11,822 nucleotides of DNA from Fidelibacterota bacterium (GCA_022564085.1 JADFMC010000023.1:1-11822), one strand, 5' to 3'. Shown: positions 1 through 6,907, counted from the stretch's first letter. Numbers and translations: made by a program. The notes: generated by a model not told the origin, from the sequence alone.

Positions 1-949
1 CCAGGTAAAGCTCCACCACGGTGCGCAGGAAAGGGATGGAGGCCAGACCGATAGCCATGGCCAGCAACCCCAGCTCGATCACCCGGTCCTCACCCACCCG
101 CGCCGCCAGCGGCTTGACCACCAGCCCCTGGACGGCCGCCCCTACGATACCGATGAACATGAACACGAAACCGCGCTCCTGGGCGGAAATATGGAGGATG
201 TCGCGGCCGTACTCCACGAAGGTTACATGCAGCACGCTGAAGGCGGTGGTAAACAGGAAGAACACCGTCAGGGTCCGGGAGAGCTCCGGCCGGGCCCAGA
301 ACTGGCGCACGTTGCCCAGTGAGACGGCCAAGGCCCGCCAGGCACTCACCGGTGCTGCCTGGAGCTGCGCGGCGCGGCGCTCCTCTTTGCTGCGCGACTC
401 GGGCAGTATGACCAGGGCCGCCAGGCAGTTGAGCAGCGAGATGGCCGCCGCGAAGTAGGCCGGGGCCTGGTTGCCATAGGCCGTCGACAGGATCCCCCCG
501 ATGGGAAAGCCCACGATAAAGCCCAGGCTGAAGGCCGCCCCTATCAGCCCCATGCGGCCGGCCCGCTCCGACGGGGTACTGATGTCCGCCACGTAGGCCT
601 GGGCGGTGGAGATGTTGGCGTTGGCGATACCCGCCAGCATCCGCGAGGCAAACAGCACCCACAATTGGGTGGCCGAGCCGAATATGGTAAAGGCCACGGC
701 GGATGCCGCCAGCCCAACGATGATCACCGGCCGCCGCCCGATCCGGTCACTGATCCGGCCCCACACCGGGGCGAACAGCAGCTGCATAGCGGCATAGCTG
801 GCCAGCAGAAAGCCCACCGCCTGCTCATCGCCACCCAGGTCCGCGACGAAGTCGTTGATATAGGGGATAATCAGGGTGATCCCCATCAGATCGATGAAGA
901 TGGTGATCCAGATGATCACCAGCGAACGTTTCTGCTGGCTGCGCTTCAG
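1..949 (-). CDS. MFS transporter, TetA/DHA1-like drug or metabolite antiporter (C-terminus cut by window edge)
   Basis: The frame reads leftward off position 1 and gives about 316 residues of a protein that is usually 390-430 long, so the last three or so membrane helices are missing. Hydrophobic helices begin at about residue 10 (LVIIWITIFIDLMGITLIIP). The loop after helix 2 carries the MFS motif A, WGRISDRIGRRP, at about residues 63-74, with Asp68 and Arg72/Arg73. A charged central loop (ESRSKEERR, about 184-192) separates the N and C halves. The family moves small molecules or drugs across the inner membrane, normally by proton antiport; the substrate here is unknown. The start is uncertain. 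An in-frame stop lies at 959-961 and there is no ATG after it. CTG at 949 has AGGA seven bases upstream and keeps a basic N-terminus (KRSQQKR). GTG at 919 is the conventional alternative but would begin inside helix 1 and has no clear ribosome site. The gene is divergent from hsp20. Confidence 0.88.
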   Translation of the reverse strand, partial: MKRSQQKRSLVIIWITIFIDLMGITLIIPYINDFVADLGGDEQAVGFLLASYAAMQLLFAPVWGRISDRIGRRPVIIVGLAASAVAFTIFGSATQLWVLFASRMLAGIANANISTAQAYVADISTPSERAGRMGLIGAAFSLGFIVGFPIGGILSTAYGNQAPAYFAAAISLLNCLAALVILPESRSKEERRAAQLQAAPVSAWRALAVSLGNVRQFWARPELSRTLTVFFLFTTAFSVLHVTFVEYGRDILHISAQERGFVFMFIGIVGAAVQGLVVKPLAARVGEDRVIELGLLAMAIGLASIPFLRTVVELYL

Positions 950-1085
950 TGGATATTCCTATTAGGCTATTTGACCTCTGCCAAAATAACCGGCCGTCTC
1001 TGCCATTCTGGCCGTGGCCCTGCCAAACTTTCTTTTGGTGTAGTTCAAATCGGCATGATCCTGGCTATGGCACGGGCTTTGTGCA

Positions 1086-1150
1086 TTCCTCTGGTGGCAA
1101 GCAACTAATGCTTGTGGAAAAACGAATGAAAACTTAAAGGAGAAGCAACC
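1086..1150 (+). promoter_or_regulatory. Candidate 5'-UTR RNA thermometer upstream of hsp20
   Basis: A perfect 6-bp hairpin, CAAGCA (1098-1103), loop ACTAA, TGCTTG (1109-1114), lies in the leader of the small heat-shock gene. Outside it, TTCCT (1086-1090) can pair with the Shine-Dalgarno core AGGAG (1138-1142), using one G-U. The helix can extend by TGG (1092-1094) with TTA (1134-1136) after one mismatch. Folding would hide the ribosome site at low temperature. Hsp20 genes are a classic setting for ROSE and fourU thermometers, but the sequence here does not match either consensus closely, so this is inference from pairing and context. The pairing is short and could be chance. Confidence 0.3.
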
Positions 1151-1594
1151 ATGAACCTCATTAAATATGTACCCCGGCGGGTGCGCCTGTCGCCTTTCGA
1201 TGACATGAACCGCCTGTTCAACCTGATGTACTCGTTCCCTACAGCCGGCGAATTGGTCCCCCGTTCCTGGACCCCGGCTTTCGATATCCGGGAAACTGAA
1301 AACCAGCTGATCTTCGATTCGGCCCTGCCCGGAATGAACAAGAAGGACATCGAGGTCACCATCCACGATGGCGTCCTGACCGTCACGGGCGAGTTCGAGG
1401 ATCGCGAGATCAAGGAAGACGATCAGGTTCACAGTGCCGAACTGCGGCGGGGCAAGTTCAGCCGCTCATTCGCTCTACCGACGGAGGTCGACGAGGCCAA
1501 GGTGGACGCCCTTTACAAAAACGGCATCCTGACCATTACCCTCAACAAGGTCACCCCCATCGAGGAACAGAAGCGGCGCATTTCGGTCAAATAA
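1151..1594 (+). CDS. Small heat-shock protein, Hsp20/alpha-crystallin family
   Basis: This 147-residue protein has the usual length for a bacterial small heat-shock protein: an ATP-independent holdase that binds unfolding proteins in the cytoplasm and keeps them refoldable by DnaK/ClpB. The N-terminal arm (1-40) contains SPFDDMNRLF, typical of the class. The alpha-crystallin domain spans about 41-133 and includes FDIRETENQ, LPGMNKKDIEV, DGVLTVTGE (73-81), the RRGKFSRSFALP strand (99-110) and the signature NGILTITL (124-131). The C-terminal tail ends RRISVK, giving an I-x-V anchor that docks neighbouring dimers. The ATG has a strong ribosome site, AAAGGAGA, at 1136-1143. The leader can fold into a hairpin that may occlude this site (see the 1086-1150 entry). 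I saw no CIRCE element and no convincing sigma-32 promoter. A GC-rich terminator hairpin follows, so it is probably a single-gene transcript. Confidence 0.97.
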   Translation: MNLIKYVPRRVRLSPFDDMNRLFNLMYSFPTAGELVPRSWTPAFDIRETENQLIFDSALPGMNKKDIEVTIHDGVLTVTGEFEDREIKEDDQVHSAELRRGKFSRSFALPTEVDEAKVDALYKNGILTITLNKVTPIEEQKRRISVK

Positions 1595-1623
1595 GCACCA
1601 CGCGACGCTTGCGACCATCGCTT

Positions 1624-1651
1624 GGCCTCCCGCTAATCCCGGGGGGCCTTT
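1624..1651 (+). terminator. Probable intrinsic terminator of hsp20
   Basis: GGCCTCCCG (1624-1632) pairs with CGGGGGGCC (1640-1648), giving nine base pairs with one G-U and a 7-base loop, followed by TTT. It lies 30 bases after the hsp20 stop. The T tract is short, so termination may be partial and some transcripts may read into the PAP2 gene. Confidence 0.55.
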
Positions 1652-1706
1652 GCATATCCACCAAATAGTTGCTGACGGCGCCCTCCGCCGGCCTGAAATT
1701 CGGCCC

Positions 1707-2459
1707 ATGCCTCATAACCTTCGAACCTTGCTGGCAGCCATCATAATGGTCAGCCAAACCACTGTTGCTGCCCAATCGCTGCCGGTTCCCGCGACTCGCC
1801 AGGATGATCCCAATATGGTGCAGCTGATCGGCCAGGGACTCTATAGCTCTATAACCGATCCGGATTTGAGAGTCCTGTGGGGCCTGACGGCAGCCGGTAC
1901 CTTGCTGGCCCTGCCCATAGATCGTGAAGTCATGCCCTATCGCCACCGGCTTATGCCCGAACCCGTCGCCCGTTTCGGTGACTTATGGGGTGGTCAGGCA
2001 GCTGCCATTACTATCCTACCAATAATTTATCTCGTCGACCGCAGCAAAGGTACTGCCACCGATGAAACCACCCGGCGTCTCAAGTTCGCCTTCACCAGCC
2101 TGGTAACTGTGGGGACCACCACCGGACTGCTAAAGGTAGCGGTTGGACGCGAGCGGCCCAATCAGGCCTCACGAACCTCATTTCCTTCAGGACATACTTC
2201 GGCAGCTTTTGGGGTCGCGGAAGTGATCCGAACCCTTTACGGTCCCCGGGCCGGTAGACCCTTCTATTTGGCTGCTGTCATCACCGGTATCAGCCGAATT
2301 CACGATAACAAGCACTATCCATCAGATGTAATTGCCGGAGCAGGATTAGGAATCGGAGTGGTGAGAGGCTTTAAGCTGGCCCAGCAATGGGCTGGCCACG
2401 ATCATTCACTGCAATTGGGTGTGACCGGTCAGGCGATCGGCCTTCTCTATTACTTTTAA
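1707..2459 (+). CDS. PAP2-superfamily phosphatase (membrane-associated or exported)
   Basis: With the ATG at 1707 the protein has 250 residues. It carries all three PAP2 acid-phosphatase signatures: KVAVGRERP (K143-P151), FPSGHTSAAF (P160-S-G-H163) and SRIHDNKHYPSD (S196-R197, H203, D207). The two histidines are the expected phospho-enzyme nucleophile and its partner. Family members remove phosphate from lipid phosphates such as phosphatidic acid or undecaprenyl pyrophosphate, or act as periplasmic acid phosphatases. The N-terminus (LRTLLAAIIMVSQTTVAAQ) looks like a signal peptide with cleavage near AAQ, and hydrophobic stretches follow. The C-terminus ends in an alternating, aromatic-terminated strand (GVTGQAIGLLYYF) that resembles beta-strand tails of some envelope PAP2 proteins; I infer an envelope location. 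The frame is open from TTG at 1650, but that codon sits at the end of the hsp20 terminator. Neither start has a good ribosome site. Substrate is not predictable. Confidence 0.9.
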   Translation: MPHNLRTLLAAIIMVSQTTVAAQSLPVPATRQDDPNMVQLIGQGLYSSITDPDLRVLWGLTAAGTLLALPIDREVMPYRHRLMPEPVARFGDLWGGQAAAITILPIIYLVDRSKGTATDETTRRLKFAFTSLVTVGTTTGLLKVAVGRERPNQASRTSFPSGHTSAAFGVAEVIRTLYGPRAGRPFYLAAVITGISRIHDNKHYPSDVIAGAGLGIGVVRGFKLAQQWAGHDHSLQLGVTGQAIGLLYYF

Positions 2460-2540
2460 ACTTGGGTCGGTGGAAATCGCCTGGCCAGCCTGGGGACCCC
2501 CGCTCAACCTATAAGGCGGAAGCAGGTTTGCGAATACAAA

Positions 2541-3521
2541 TCAACTCGAAGAATTTGCGATTCGGTTTTCGCGGTCATCCAGCAGCGTTGTAATTGTCTC
2601 AATTGTCTCCGTATCTAGGGTCCAATCGGCAGCTGCGGCGGTCTCCTTAATCTGCTCCGGTTTGCGCGTCCCGGTAATCGCACTGGTTACCTCACTACGG
2701 CGCAACACCCAGGCCAGCGCCAGCTGGGCTGTTGTATGCCCAGCGCTTTGGGCAATCTCCTGCAGTTTCTCCACCGTCGCCAGGTTGATCTCCAGCTGAG
2801 GTGAATTGAAATAGGGGCTACGGCTGCGAAAGTCGTCCTCAGGGAGTTCCGCCGCTCGTTCAGCGCTAAACTTGCCGGTGAGCAAACCGTTCTGCATCGG
2901 CGAATAGGCTACCACTCCTATACTATTATCCCGGCAGTAGGGCAAAATTTCCGCCTCTACATCCCGTCTGAACATACTGTACGGCGGTTGCAACGATGCT
3001 ACTGCATGAATAGGGGAGACCTGATCCAGCTGTTCCGCATTGAAGTTGGATACCGCCGGATAACGGATCTTGCCAGACTCCTTCAGCTCCACCAGGGCTT
3101 CCCAGGCCTCTTCAATATCCTCATCAGGCGCCGGCCAGTGTATTTGGTATAGATCGATGTAATCGGTCTGTAGGCGCCGCAGGCTCTCCTCGGCTTCCCG
3201 AACGATACTATCGCGTTTCAAAGAGTTGGATATTTTGCCGTCACCGTCCCAGACCAGAGAACACTTGGTGGCAATGAGCACTTCGCCACGAATGCCCTGC
3301 ACGGCGCGTCCCACGACCTCCTCCGACCGGCCCAGTCCGTAGACCGGGGCGGTATCAATCCAATTCACCCCCACGTCCAGCGCCCCGTGGATCGCCCGAA
3401 TGGAATCCCGGTCGTCCTGGGTTCCCCAGCCGAATTCATAATCGCCGCCCCCCAGGGCCCAGGCTCCAAAGCCGATAACGCTCAGGTGCAGATCGGTCTT
3501 ACCTAACTGTCTGGTCTGCAT
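2541..3521 (-). CDS. Aldo/keto reductase (AKR11/YhdN-like)
   Basis: This 326-residue TIM-barrel oxidoreductase would reduce aldehydes or ketones with NADPH in the cytoplasm. The catalytic tetrad is complete: Asp56 and Tyr61 in WIDTAPVYGLGRSEE, Lys86 in IATKC, and His128 in DLYQIHWP. The N-terminus, RQLGKTDLHLSVIGFGAWALGG, and the C-terminal cofactor segment SAITGTRKPEQIKE (phosphate binding) are typical of the family that includes Bacillus YhdN. The length is normal. The ATG is set by a strong ribosome site, GGGAGGAGC, five bases upstream (3526-3534 on the plus strand). It lies 63 bases downstream of the DSD-like gene on the same strand, so the two may be co-transcribed. A role in reducing a carbonyl product made by that enzyme is possible but is inference. 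It is convergent with the PAP2 gene; I saw no clear terminator in the 81-base gap. Confidence 0.95.
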   Translation of the reverse strand: MQTRQLGKTDLHLSVIGFGAWALGGGDYEFGWGTQDDRDSIRAIHGALDVGVNWIDTAPVYGLGRSEEVVGRAVQGIRGEVLIATKCSLVWDGDGKISNSLKRDSIVREAEESLRRLQTDYIDLYQIHWPAPDEDIEEAWEALVELKESGKIRYPAVSNFNAEQLDQVSPIHAVASLQPPYSMFRRDVEAEILPYCRDNSIGVVAYSPMQNGLLTGKFSAERAAELPEDDFRSRSPYFNSPQLEINLATVEKLQEIAQSAGHTTAQLALAWVLRRSEVTSAITGTRKPEQIKETAAAADWTLDTETIETITTLLDDRENRIANSSS

Positions 3522-3584
3522 AGTTGCTCCTCCCGGTTTTTACAGAGCTCAATTTTAATTATGCCTGACTATCGGCTCGCACTG

Positions 3585-4715
3585 CTAATTGCGCTCTCGC
3601 TGAATTTTCCACCTGTCTACCACCCGTTCTCCCTCAACAACGATATATTCATCGAACTGAGCTGCCGTGAGGCAGGAGTGGTTGGGTAGAATGATTACCC
3701 GGCAACCCACCGGCAGGCCAGCCACATCGGCGGCTGATTTTCCCTTAATGATGCCGTGCTCCTGGGACATCGCCGCAACGTTAAACGAGGTGTAAAGGGA
3801 CATATTTGCTCGATCAGATACTATGGCCCCCCAGTTTGGCGTTGCATCCAGGTGTGTCGGTCCCGGGTCCTGGGACAGTGCCAGCGCGCCGGCATCTATC
3901 ACTACCTGGTTACGGTCTGGTTGATGTGAAATTACCGTTGCCATGACCGTCAAGGCACAATCTTCCGGTTGACAGGAGCCCAGGGCCAACTGGGTACGAT
4001 CATGGAACACATAATTACCCGGACGGGCCTCGTCAATCCCCTCCAGGTCGGTCGCTACGGCCATAGTCGGCGTGGCCCCCACGCTCAGTACCGGTACTTT
4101 AACGCCCTCGGTCCGTAACTGCGCGGCGAATCGATTTAAAATCCGTCTTTCCTCATGGGCAATCGCCTGAATTTCGGAGACCGCCGCCGCTTTATAAGCG
4201 TGGCCGGCGTGTGTCAGCAGTCCCGCGAAATCCAGGTGCTCCGCCCCAGCTATGGCCTGGGCCAACTGGAGGGCATAGACACTGGTGGGATCCACCCCTG
4301 CGCGGTGATAGCCGCCGTCTACTTTTAGCCAGGTTTTGAGCCTCTGCCCCTCGACGCCTGCCGCCCGGTCCAGCATATCCACCAGCGCCAGATCATCCAC
4401 GGTGATACCTAAGTTTACCTGGCTGGCCAGCGCCAGAGCGCGTTGAATCTTTCCCGGCTCCAACGGCACGGCATAGGTGATGTCATTGAAACCGGCCCCG
4501 GCAAAAATTTCGCCCTCTGTGAGCGTAGAGACAGTAATCCCCCTGGCGCCGCTCTCCCGCTGCAGCCTGGCGACCTCCAGGCATTTATGGGTTTTGATAT
4601 GGGGGCGCAAGGCAACCCCCAGCCGCCGGGCGCGAATCGCCATATTGGCAATATTCCGTTTCAGGATATTTATATCCAGCAGCAATGCCGGCGTTGACTG
4701 GGTAGTTAAATCCAT
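3585..4715 (-). CDS. D-serine dehydratase/D-threonine aldolase-like PLP enzyme (DSD1 family, fold type III)
   Basis: The protein has an alanine-racemase-type N-terminal barrel followed by the small DSD-like domain. From the ATG at 4715 it has 376 residues. PLP would be held by the lysine in RPHIKTHK, probably the first (about K41). The C-terminal segment LPNHSCLT gives His346 and Cys348, matching the His-x-Cys zinc site of eukaryotic-type D-serine dehydratase (His347/Cys349 in the chicken enzyme). Characterised D-threonine aldolases have His-x-Asp at the same place. This leans toward a dehydratase-type metal site, but related enzymes also cleave 3-hydroxy-D-aspartate or D-threonine, so the substrate is open. 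An in-frame GTG at 4736 would add seven residues (RRRLENM); I prefer the ATG because the family usually begins 10-15 residues before the TPALLLD motif. Ribosome sites are weak for both. The gene diverges from the ThrC-like gene across only about 69 bases, and precedes the aldo/keto reductase. Confidence 0.92.
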   Translation of the reverse strand: MDLTTQSTPALLLDINILKRNIANMAIRARRLGVALRPHIKTHKCLEVARLQRESGARGITVSTLTEGEIFAGAGFNDITYAVPLEPGKIQRALALASQVNLGITVDDLALVDMLDRAAGVEGQRLKTWLKVDGGYHRAGVDPTSVYALQLAQAIAGAEHLDFAGLLTHAGHAYKAAAVSEIQAIAHEERRILNRFAAQLRTEGVKVPVLSVGATPTMAVATDLEGIDEARPGNYVFHDRTQLALGSCQPEDCALTVMATVISHQPDRNQVVIDAGALALSQDPGPTHLDATPNWGAIVSDRANMSLYTSFNVAAMSQEHGIIKGKSAADVAGLPVGCRVIILPNHSCLTAAQFDEYIVVEGERVVDRWKIQRERN

Positions 4716-4755
4716 ATTTTCAAGCCTGCGCCGCACTTCGAAGGCGCGCCTACAA

Positions 4756-4784
4756 TTGCAAAGGGCTTGGCAGTAAGTTAATAC
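4756..4784 (+). promoter_or_regulatory. Candidate sigma-70 promoter abutting the ThrC-like start codon
   Basis: TTGCAA (4756-4761), a 17-base spacer, and TAATAC (4779-4784) form a good sigma-70-like match. The -10 box ends exactly at the ATG (4785), so a standard start point would fall around 4790-4792, just after that codon. Either the match is fortuitous, transcription starts a few bases early to give a leaderless message, or a further upstream promoter within the DSD-like gene is used. Confidence 0.35.
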
Positions 4785-5903
4785 ATGACCTTAACCTGTA
4801 TCTCCTGCGGCAAAGCCCATTTCCCCCACGAACGGCAGAATGTCTGCCGGCGATGCGGCCAGCCGTTGCGGGCCGATTATTTTTTCTCACCGGAAGGGAT
4901 TGACCCCGATGAGCACTTGATCGATCATCCCACCCTGTGGCGCTACCAGGCTTTTTTACCATCAGTATCAGAAAAATACCGGATTTCGCTCGGCGAAGGC
5001 AATACGCCGCTACGGGAGATTGAATATAAAAGCCGTAGAATCTATCTCAAGGATGAGACCGGCAACCCCACCGGGTCATTCAAAGACCGGGGGATGTGTG
5101 TGGCCCTGTCCATGGCCCGGGCCCTGGGTATCTCACGGATAGCGCTCCCCTCTGCGGGCAACGCCGCGGTGTCTGCCGCCAGCTATGCCCTGGCCGGCAA
5201 TCTGGGCTGCCTGGTTTACCTGCCTGATTCCATCCCTGGACAGATAGTAGACGAAATTAAAGGCTGCGGCGCAGAGGTGGTTTTGGCGGGAAGTACTATC
5301 AAAGAGGCCGCCGCCGCCATGGCCGAACAGTTGGATGGCAGCTGGTTCAATGTCAGTACCTTCAAGGAGCCCTACCGGGTCGAAGGCAAAAAGACCATGG
5401 GCCTGGAAATTGCCGAGGCGCTGGGCTGGGAATTCCCCGATGTGGTCATCTACCCCACCGGTGGCGGAACGGGGCTGATCGGGATCTGGAAAGCTTTTCA
5501 AGAGCTCCGCAGCCTCGGCTGGGTACGGCAGAAAATGCCCCGCATGGTGGCTGTGCAGTCTGAAGGCTGTGCCCCGGTGGTAGAGGCTTTTCTTTCCGGA
5601 TCCGCAACCACCAAGCCCTGGCCGAAACCCCACACCCGGGCGCTAGGCCTTAATGTCCCTGCGCCCCTGGGCGGCGAATGGATGCTAAATGTCCTGCGCG
5701 AGAGTAATGGCACGGCCCTCGCCATACCTGAAGATCATATCGCGCCGGCCCGGGAGCGGATGCAAGTGCTGGCCGGTATGCCCGTTGGGGCGGAAGTGGC
5801 GGTGGCCTGGCGGGGGTTGGAGCTGCTTATCGAACAGAATTGGATCGCTCCGGAGGATCGAGTAGCCCTGGTGGTGACTGGTGATGATCGCCGCTACGCC
5901 TAA
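4785..5903 (+). CDS. Threonine-synthase-like PLP enzyme with N-terminal zinc ribbon (fold type II)
   Basis: This 372-residue protein belongs to the threonine synthase/tryptophan-synthase-beta family. A zinc ribbon comes first, with Cys5-x2-Cys8 and Cys21-x2-Cys24. It is followed by SLGEGNTPL (68-76), the PLP lysine K100 in NPTGSFKDRGM, and the phosphate-binding loop PTGGGTGLIG (225-234). Threonine synthase converts O-phosphohomoserine to threonine. However, the loop that binds the substrate carboxylate reads PSAGNAAVSAA (123-133) instead of the STGNT(S/A)AS-type sequence typical of confirmed threonine synthases. It may therefore be a paralogue with another beta-replacement or elimination activity, and I give no symbol. 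The ATG at 4785 is chosen because the zinc-ribbon cysteines begin four codons later and no other start is available, although I see no ribosome site. Its stop overlaps the stop of yggS by four bases, convergently. The neighbouring DSD-like enzyme also uses PLP. Confidence 0.9.
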   Translation: MTLTCISCGKAHFPHERQNVCRRCGQPLRADYFFSPEGIDPDEHLIDHPTLWRYQAFLPSVSEKYRISLGEGNTPLREIEYKSRRIYLKDETGNPTGSFKDRGMCVALSMARALGISRIALPSAGNAAVSAASYALAGNLGCLVYLPDSIPGQIVDEIKGCGAEVVLAGSTIKEAAAAMAEQLDGSWFNVSTFKEPYRVEGKKTMGLEIAEALGWEFPDVVIYPTGGGTGLIGIWKAFQELRSLGWVRQKMPRMVAVQSEGCAPVVEAFLSGSATTKPWPKPHTRALGLNVPAPLGGEWMLNVLRESNGTALAIPEDHIAPARERMQVLAGMPVGAEVAVAWRGLELLIEQNWIAPEDRVALVVTGDDRRYA

Positions 5904-6622
5904 TTTCCGGTCCCGGGCCGCCGCCCGAATAGAACACTGCCCAGCCTGACATGAGTGGCGCCTTCCTCAACCGCCAACTCGAAATCCCCGGACATGCCCA
6001 TGGATAAATCCTTACAGGCCGGGATCTCCTTCGAAATCTCCTCCCGCAGGCGGCGAACGCTGGAGAAACAGTCTCTTATGCGCTGCTCATCCCCGGTCAA
6101 GGGCGCAATAGTCATCAGGCCGGCAACCGCCAGATTTTCCACACCCGCGATTGCCGTGATCTCCCGGCGTAACTCATGGGGATCAAAGCCGCTCTTGGCT
6201 GGATCTCCGCCGGCATTCACCTGCAGATAGACCGGCACTCGTTTGCCCAGCTGGCCGGCAATCCCGTCTAGCCGCCGGAGAAGTTTGAGCGAATCCACCG
6301 ATTCGATTAAGTCAAATAGCTCCAACGCCTGGCGAGCCTTATTGGATTGCAGGCGCCCGATAAAATGCACCTGGCACTGATCTCGCTGTGAAAATTGTGG
6401 CAGCTTGGCCGCCGCTTCCTGGACACGGCTTTCACCAAAAATGCGGTGGCCGGCCTGGTACCCCGTCATCAGAGCCTCAACCGGGAAGGCCTTGGTTACC
6501 GCCACAATAGTGGTCTGCCCAGCTGCATTGGGGCTGCGGGCCCGAGCAGCGGCGATGCGGCTGCGGACCCGCTCTAGCGCCTCTCGAAGATTGGCCTCAT
6601 CAGGAATTTCCGAGTAACCCAT
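5900..6622 (-). CDS. yggS: YggS/PLPBP-family pyridoxal-phosphate homeostasis protein
   Basis: This 240-residue single-domain TIM barrel has the normal family length. PLP binds Lys44 in IVAVTKAFP. Other signatures are FGESRVQEA (about 62-70), HFIGRLQSNKA, and the C-terminal phosphate-binding stretch LSMGMSGDFELAVEEGATHVRLGSVLFG. YggS proteins bind PLP without known catalysis and buffer the cofactor; loss disturbs amino-acid pools and causes vitamin-B6-related phenotypes in several bacteria. The usual FGEN reads FGES here, a conservative change. The ATG is followed by a standard-length N-terminus; only a weak ribosome site (GTGG) is visible. AT-rich boxes TTAAAA and TTTAAA spaced by 17 bases lie just upstream, a weak promoter possibility. 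The gene is convergent with the ThrC-like gene, so joint transcription is not possible, but three PLP proteins now sit side by side. Confidence 0.95.
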   Translation of the reverse strand: MGYSEIPDEANLREALERVRSRIAAARARSPNAAGQTTIVAVTKAFPVEALMTGYQAGHRIFGESRVQEAAAKLPQFSQRDQCQVHFIGRLQSNKARQALELFDLIESVDSLKLLRRLDGIAGQLGKRVPVYLQVNAGGDPAKSGFDPHELRREITAIAGVENLAVAGLMTIAPLTGDEQRIRDCFSSVRRLREEISKEIPACKDLSMGMSGDFELAVEEGATHVRLGSVLFGRRPGTGN

Positions 6623-6804
6623 ACCACAAATTTAAAGGTCGAACCTAACCCTGTTTTAACTATTTGCGGATGGAGCGTGAAGTAACGCTTTAAATCTTTT
6701 CCCCTCGCCAGATCGAATGGCGGGTGAATTCAACCGGCATGTTTGACCGCTGTTTCCGGGATCATTCAAAAGACCGGCGTCTCTTCTTTAAGGCTGGAAT
6801 GAGT

Positions 6805-6827
6805 ATGAAAACTGGCGATTTTCGCCA
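6805..6827 (-). terminator. Possible second, weaker terminator downstream of gyrA
   Basis: On the minus strand TGGCGA, loop AAA, TCGCCA (plus-strand 6813-6827) is followed by GTTTTC. It lies shortly after the strong gyrA terminator, in tandem. The stem is only 6 bp and the T tract is short. The remainder of the 6623-6907 gap shows no gene I can support; a 5-bp inverted repeat (CGCCA, TGGCG) near 6706-6722 is probably incidental. Confidence 0.35.
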
Positions 6828-6840
6828 AATCAGCGCCCCG

Positions 6841-6876
6841 GATAAAAAATGGCCCCTAAGGTGCTGTAGGGGCCGT
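6841..6876 (-). terminator. Intrinsic terminator of the gyrB-gyrA operon
   Basis: Read on the minus strand, GGCCCCTA and TAGGGGCC (plus-strand 6867-6874 and 6851-6858) form a perfect 8-bp stem with an 8-base loop, followed by ATTTTTTAT (six T's at 6849-6844). It starts about 30 bases after the gyrA stop codon. The stem and tract are textbook for a Rho-independent terminator. Confidence 0.9.
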
Positions 6877-6907
6877 AGTCCAAATCAAGAATTAGAAGAA
6901 ACAGCAG

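Noticed and set aside
90..662. 190-residue open frame on the minus strand
   Set aside because: It is the wrong frame of the MFS gene; its product is Gly/Pro/Arg-rich and has no membrane helices, while the alternative frame gives a clear MFS protein.
665..1108. 147-residue open frame on the plus strand
   Set aside because: Mostly antisense to the MFS gene; low-complexity composition and no ribosome site.
962..1432. 156-residue open frame antisense to hsp20
   Set aside because: It lies across the strongly supported hsp20 gene and its leader and has no recognisable family features.
1650..1706. Upstream TTG start for the PAP2 gene
   Set aside because: It coincides with the tail of the hsp20 terminator hairpin and would put a charged 19-residue segment before an apparent signal peptide.
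4415..4776. Several short open frames around the start of the DSD-like gene on both strands
   Set aside because: They are shadows of the DSD-like reading frame without ribosome sites or domain features.
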